A stretch of DNA of 64,000 nt, taken from positions 1-64,000 of IMG/VR virus record IMGVR_UViG_3300036985_001509; one strand, 5' to 3'. Shown in pieces: positions 62,398 to 64,000 of the stretch (position 1 is the stretch's first letter; the number at the start of each line of letters is the position of its first letter). Source of the DNA: a virus. The notes below the pieces were generated by a model. That model saw only the letters and a list, made by a program, of their open reading frames with translations, had not been told where the DNA came from and did no database searches. The position numbers and the translations under genes were made by a program.

Positions 62398-62700
62398 ATG
62401 TCAAGAAAAAGCATCTTCAAAACCGCAGAAATCCTACAGATTAAAAAGCAAATCCGTCAGGGAGGAAAGGTAAAGCAAATGGCAAAACGCCTTGCTCCTC
62501 AGTACAATGTAACAGAGGAACAAATGCTCAACAAGCTGTATTACATATCAGCTCGCACCTACATGATGAGAGGTAGACCTAGCAAGAAGGCTAAAGCTCC
62601 TGCAGCTCCTGTAACAAGAGTAGAAAAGCCTACTGAGAACATATCAGTGGTAGGTAAAAAGGTGGTGGTATACAGCAATCACATACGTATTTATTTCTAA
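62398..62700 (+). CDS. Small basic DNA-binding-like protein
   Basis: A 100-residue protein. Residues 8-40 are helical and Lys/Arg-rich (TAEILQIKKQIRQGGKVKQMAKRL). Residues 38-50 could be a helix-turn-helix partner. The tail (RPSKKAKAPAAPV) is flexible and basic, then a short strand end. Probably binds nucleic acid. No named family. Confidence 0.55.
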   Translation: MSRKSIFKTAEILQIKKQIRQGGKVKQMAKRLAPQYNVTEEQMLNKLYYISARTYMMRGRPSKKAKAPAAPVTRVEKPTENISVVGKKVVVYSNHIRIYF

Positions 62701-62719
62701 CATCTAAATACACATCCTT

Positions 62720-62932
62720 ATGTCAGCAACACTCGTCTATCGCTCCGAATGGAGCAAAATCACACCCCTAGTTTACTCTGATGACTCTAACAATGATGCA
62801 GTTAATCGTTTGATTGACAGCATCTTTAGAGCCAAACGAACCAACAGACTTGTCCTTGATAACAACAAAATGTATTACAAGCCTAGTAACCAGTACAAAA
62901 GATTTGTTGTTCGCATGCGTAAAATTAGGTAG
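62720..62932 (+). CDS. Small hypothetical protein
   Basis: A 70-residue protein. The middle has a helix (NDAVNRLIDSIFRAKRTN) and the C-terminus is basic (YKRFVVRMRKIR). The leader CACATCCTTATG resembles that of the 60180 gene. Not recognised. A terminator follows. Confidence 0.55.
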   Translation: MSATLVYRSEWSKITPLVYSDDSNNDAVNRLIDSIFRAKRTNRLVLDNNKMYYKPSNQYKRFVVRMRKIR

Positions 62933-62944
62933 ATTTGGACTACG

Positions 62945-62977
62945 GTTCCTACTCTCATTTAGAGGGTAGGAACTTTT
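62945..62977 (+). terminator. Intrinsic terminator
   Basis: GTTCCTAC and GTAGGAAC form a perfect 8-bp stem around TCTCATTTAGAGG, followed by TTTT. Confidence 0.8.
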
Positions 62978-62990
62978 AAATCCAAACTAT

Positions 62991-63221
62991 ATGGCAAAAG
63001 ACAAATGCGTACTATGTAGCGCAGAAACTCTCTATGATGAGAGTTTGCACATAGATTATAGACATGGATATATTGAAGGAGCTGGACAGCTCTGCAAATC
63101 CTGTTATGATAGGGGAACAAAACGAACGCACATCACTATTCCTGCGGACGTTATTTATAATACCCCGAATGATCAAGAATTAGGACAGAAGGTAAGAACT
63201 ATTTATAATCAAAGCACTTAA
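62991..63221 (+). CDS. Small zinc-binding protein
   Basis: A 76-residue protein. CVLC (residues 6-9) and CKSC (35-38) form a four-cysteine zinc site separated by a His/Tyr-rich loop (HIDYRHGY). The C-terminus is polar. It is the first gene after a terminator and is followed 1 bp later by the Lys-rich protein. Role unknown. Confidence 0.6.
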   Translation: MAKDKCVLCSAETLYDESLHIDYRHGYIEGAGQLCKSCYDRGTKRTHITIPADVIYNTPNDQELGQKVRTIYNQST

Positions 63222-63222
63222 A

Positions 63223-63480
63223 ATGGCAACTAAAAAACCAGTGGTAAAAGAAACATCACGCATCACTATTATAACTAATAGTGAAGAAGAATGCATAGTA
63301 AAATTGAAAGGTGATTCAATGATAGCAACAGCAGCACTGGCAGCTCTAATGGCTGCAGACCATGAGGATAATCAATTTCGTGAGATGATGGCATTAGCTA
63401 TTCAAGTGGTGCTTCATGAAGATAAACAAAGCAAGAAGAAATCTACAAAAAAGAAAGCAGCTCCTAAAAAGAAGAAATAA
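63223..63480 (+). CDS. Small protein with Lys/Ala-rich, histone-H1-like tail
   Basis: An 85-residue protein. Residues 1-62 are a small mixed domain with a hydrophobic helix (IATAALAALMAADHEDN). The last 18 residues are almost all Lys, Ala and Pro (SKKKSTKKKAAPKKKK), able to bind DNA non-specifically. The stop TAA overlaps the polymerase ATG (TAATG), so the two are translated together, consistent with a role near DNA synthesis. Confidence 0.6.
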   Translation: MATKKPVVKETSRITIITNSEEECIVKLKGDSMIATAALAALMAADHEDNQFREMMALAIQVVLHEDKQSKKKSTKKKAAPKKKK

Positions 63481-64000
63481 TGAATGTTGTTATTTATGAC
63501 ATCGAGACCTTAAAAGAGTATTTCCTGGTGGTAGCGTTGGTTCCTCAAGAGCCATACAGAGTGTTTAAAGTGAATCGTGAAGAGAACAATCTAGGTGCAT
63601 TCATTAAGTTTGCTGAAGAGTACAAAGATTATTATTGGGTTGGCTACAATAATCTTCGTTTTGACTCTCAAGTGGTGGAATGGATAATGCGTAATTATGA
63701 ATACTGGCATGAGCTTTCCAGTTTGGAAATCACTGCTAGAATACACCAGAAGGCTGCAGATGTCATACATGATGCAAATTATGATGTTTTCCCTGAGTAC
63801 AGGGAACATGACCTCAGCCTTAAACAGCTTGATCTCTTCCGAATTCACCACTTTGACAACAAGAATAGACGCGTTAGTCTAAAGAGGTTGGAGTTTGAGA
63901 TGGACCTTGAGAACATTGAGGAGATGCCTATACACCATGACAAGACAGACATGACTAGGGATGATCTCATTCTTACGACAGAATACTGTCTTAATGATGT
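63480..64000 (+). CDS. DNA polymerase, N-terminal 3'-5' exonuclease domain (partial)
   Basis: The first 173 codons are visible and the frame runs off the right edge. The exonuclease motifs are in order: Exo I YDIET (D7, E9), Exo II GYNNLRFD (N57, D62), Exo III YCLND (Y169, D173). The N-x3-F-D and YxxxD forms resemble family-B DNA polymerases, and Crassvirales encode either family-A or family-B replicases. The polymerase module itself is outside the window, so the family is not final. The start is set by the TAATG overlap with the preceding gene. Confidence 0.8.
   Translation, partial: MNVVIYDIETLKEYFLVVALVPQEPYRVFKVNREENNLGAFIKFAEEYKDYYWVGYNNLRFDSQVVEWIMRNYEYWHELSSLEITARIHQKAADVIHDANYDVFPEYREHDLSLKQLDLFRIHHFDNKNRRVSLKRLEFEMDLENIEEMPIHHDKTDMTRDDLILTTEYCLND

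Noticed and set aside
1-64000. Stop-codon reassignment (TAG or TGA as amino acid), known in some crAss-like phages
   Set aside because: Large genes run without internal TAG. TAG is used as a final stop (for example the 1704-residue protein at 1317 and the small zinc-ribbon gene at 42853), with another stop within a few codons. No suppressor tRNA is present (the tRNA found is UCU-Arg).
1-64000. CRISPR array, transposon or integrase/attachment site
   Set aside because: No direct repeats with regular spacers, no transposase or integrase frames and no plausible attachment core next to the tRNA. This is consistent with an obligately lytic phage fragment, though the rest of the genome is unseen.

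Overview
The window looks like part of the genome of a crAss-like phage (order Crassvirales): a tailed, podovirus-type virus of a Bacteroidota host. The evidence is a contiguous virion block with a large terminase, an 864-residue portal, a 517-residue major capsid protein, a P22 gp4-like tail tubular protein and a very large P22 gp10-like stabilization (muzzle) protein. These are followed by giant 'cargo' proteins, one of which carries the DFDID active-site motif of the virion-packaged RNA polymerase known from this group. No Shine-Dalgarno-rich leaders, integrase, recombinase, transposase, reverse transcriptase or CRISPR array were seen. The standard genetic code appears to be used. The phage family within Crassvirales and the exact host cannot be resolved from the sequence alone.

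Layout. Everything from 56.8 kb down to position 1 is transcribed leftward (minus strand) and is the packaging and virion module. In transcription order it holds: small regulators with a winged-helix-like protein, an HU/IHF-like protein and a zinc-ribbon protein (56.8-54.8 kb); TerL, portal, a small HEHFH metallopeptidase-like protein, a scaffold candidate and the major capsid protein (54.8-46.7 kb); head/connector proteins (46.6-42.6 kb); two tail appendages (42.6-39.9 kb); a metallophosphoesterase (39.7-38.5 kb); connector and tail proteins (38.5-30.0 kb); four giant cargo proteins of 1255, 1349, 877 and 4346 residues plus one of 1704 residues (30.0-1.3 kb); and two more appendage proteins, the last a collagen-like fibre running off the left edge. 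A 399-bp divergent region (56,828-57,226) separates this block from a rightward block (57.2-64 kb). The rightward block carries small, mostly unrecognised genes, one tRNA-Arg(UCU), several clear intrinsic terminators and, at the right edge, the start of a DNA polymerase with a family-B-like proofreading exonuclease domain.

How it fits together. TerL and portal package DNA into a capsid built on the scaffold candidate. The ring, tubular and stabilization proteins form the short tail, and the giant cargo proteins probably travel in the virion and enter the cell with the DNA. The 4346-residue protein should transcribe the first genes. Several cargo proteins also carry peptidase (HEXXH) or nuclease (PD-(D/E)XK) motifs, and some have hydrophobic segments that could help cross the envelope. 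Four appendage proteins share one short N-terminal module, probably the virion anchor, and differ downstream (collagen triplets, polythreonine stalk with small Cys-containing domains, tail-collar domain).

Most notable: an in-frame, low-GC, beta-barrel-like cassette bounded by 15-nt direct repeats inside the 1349-residue cargo protein; a 'GGWLDKYD..QAQ.G' motif that divides the neighbouring 1255-residue cargo protein into segments; a tRNA-like fold lacking a D-arm just after the capsid gene; and two structured intergenic regions at 57.0-57.2 and 58.26-58.40 kb.
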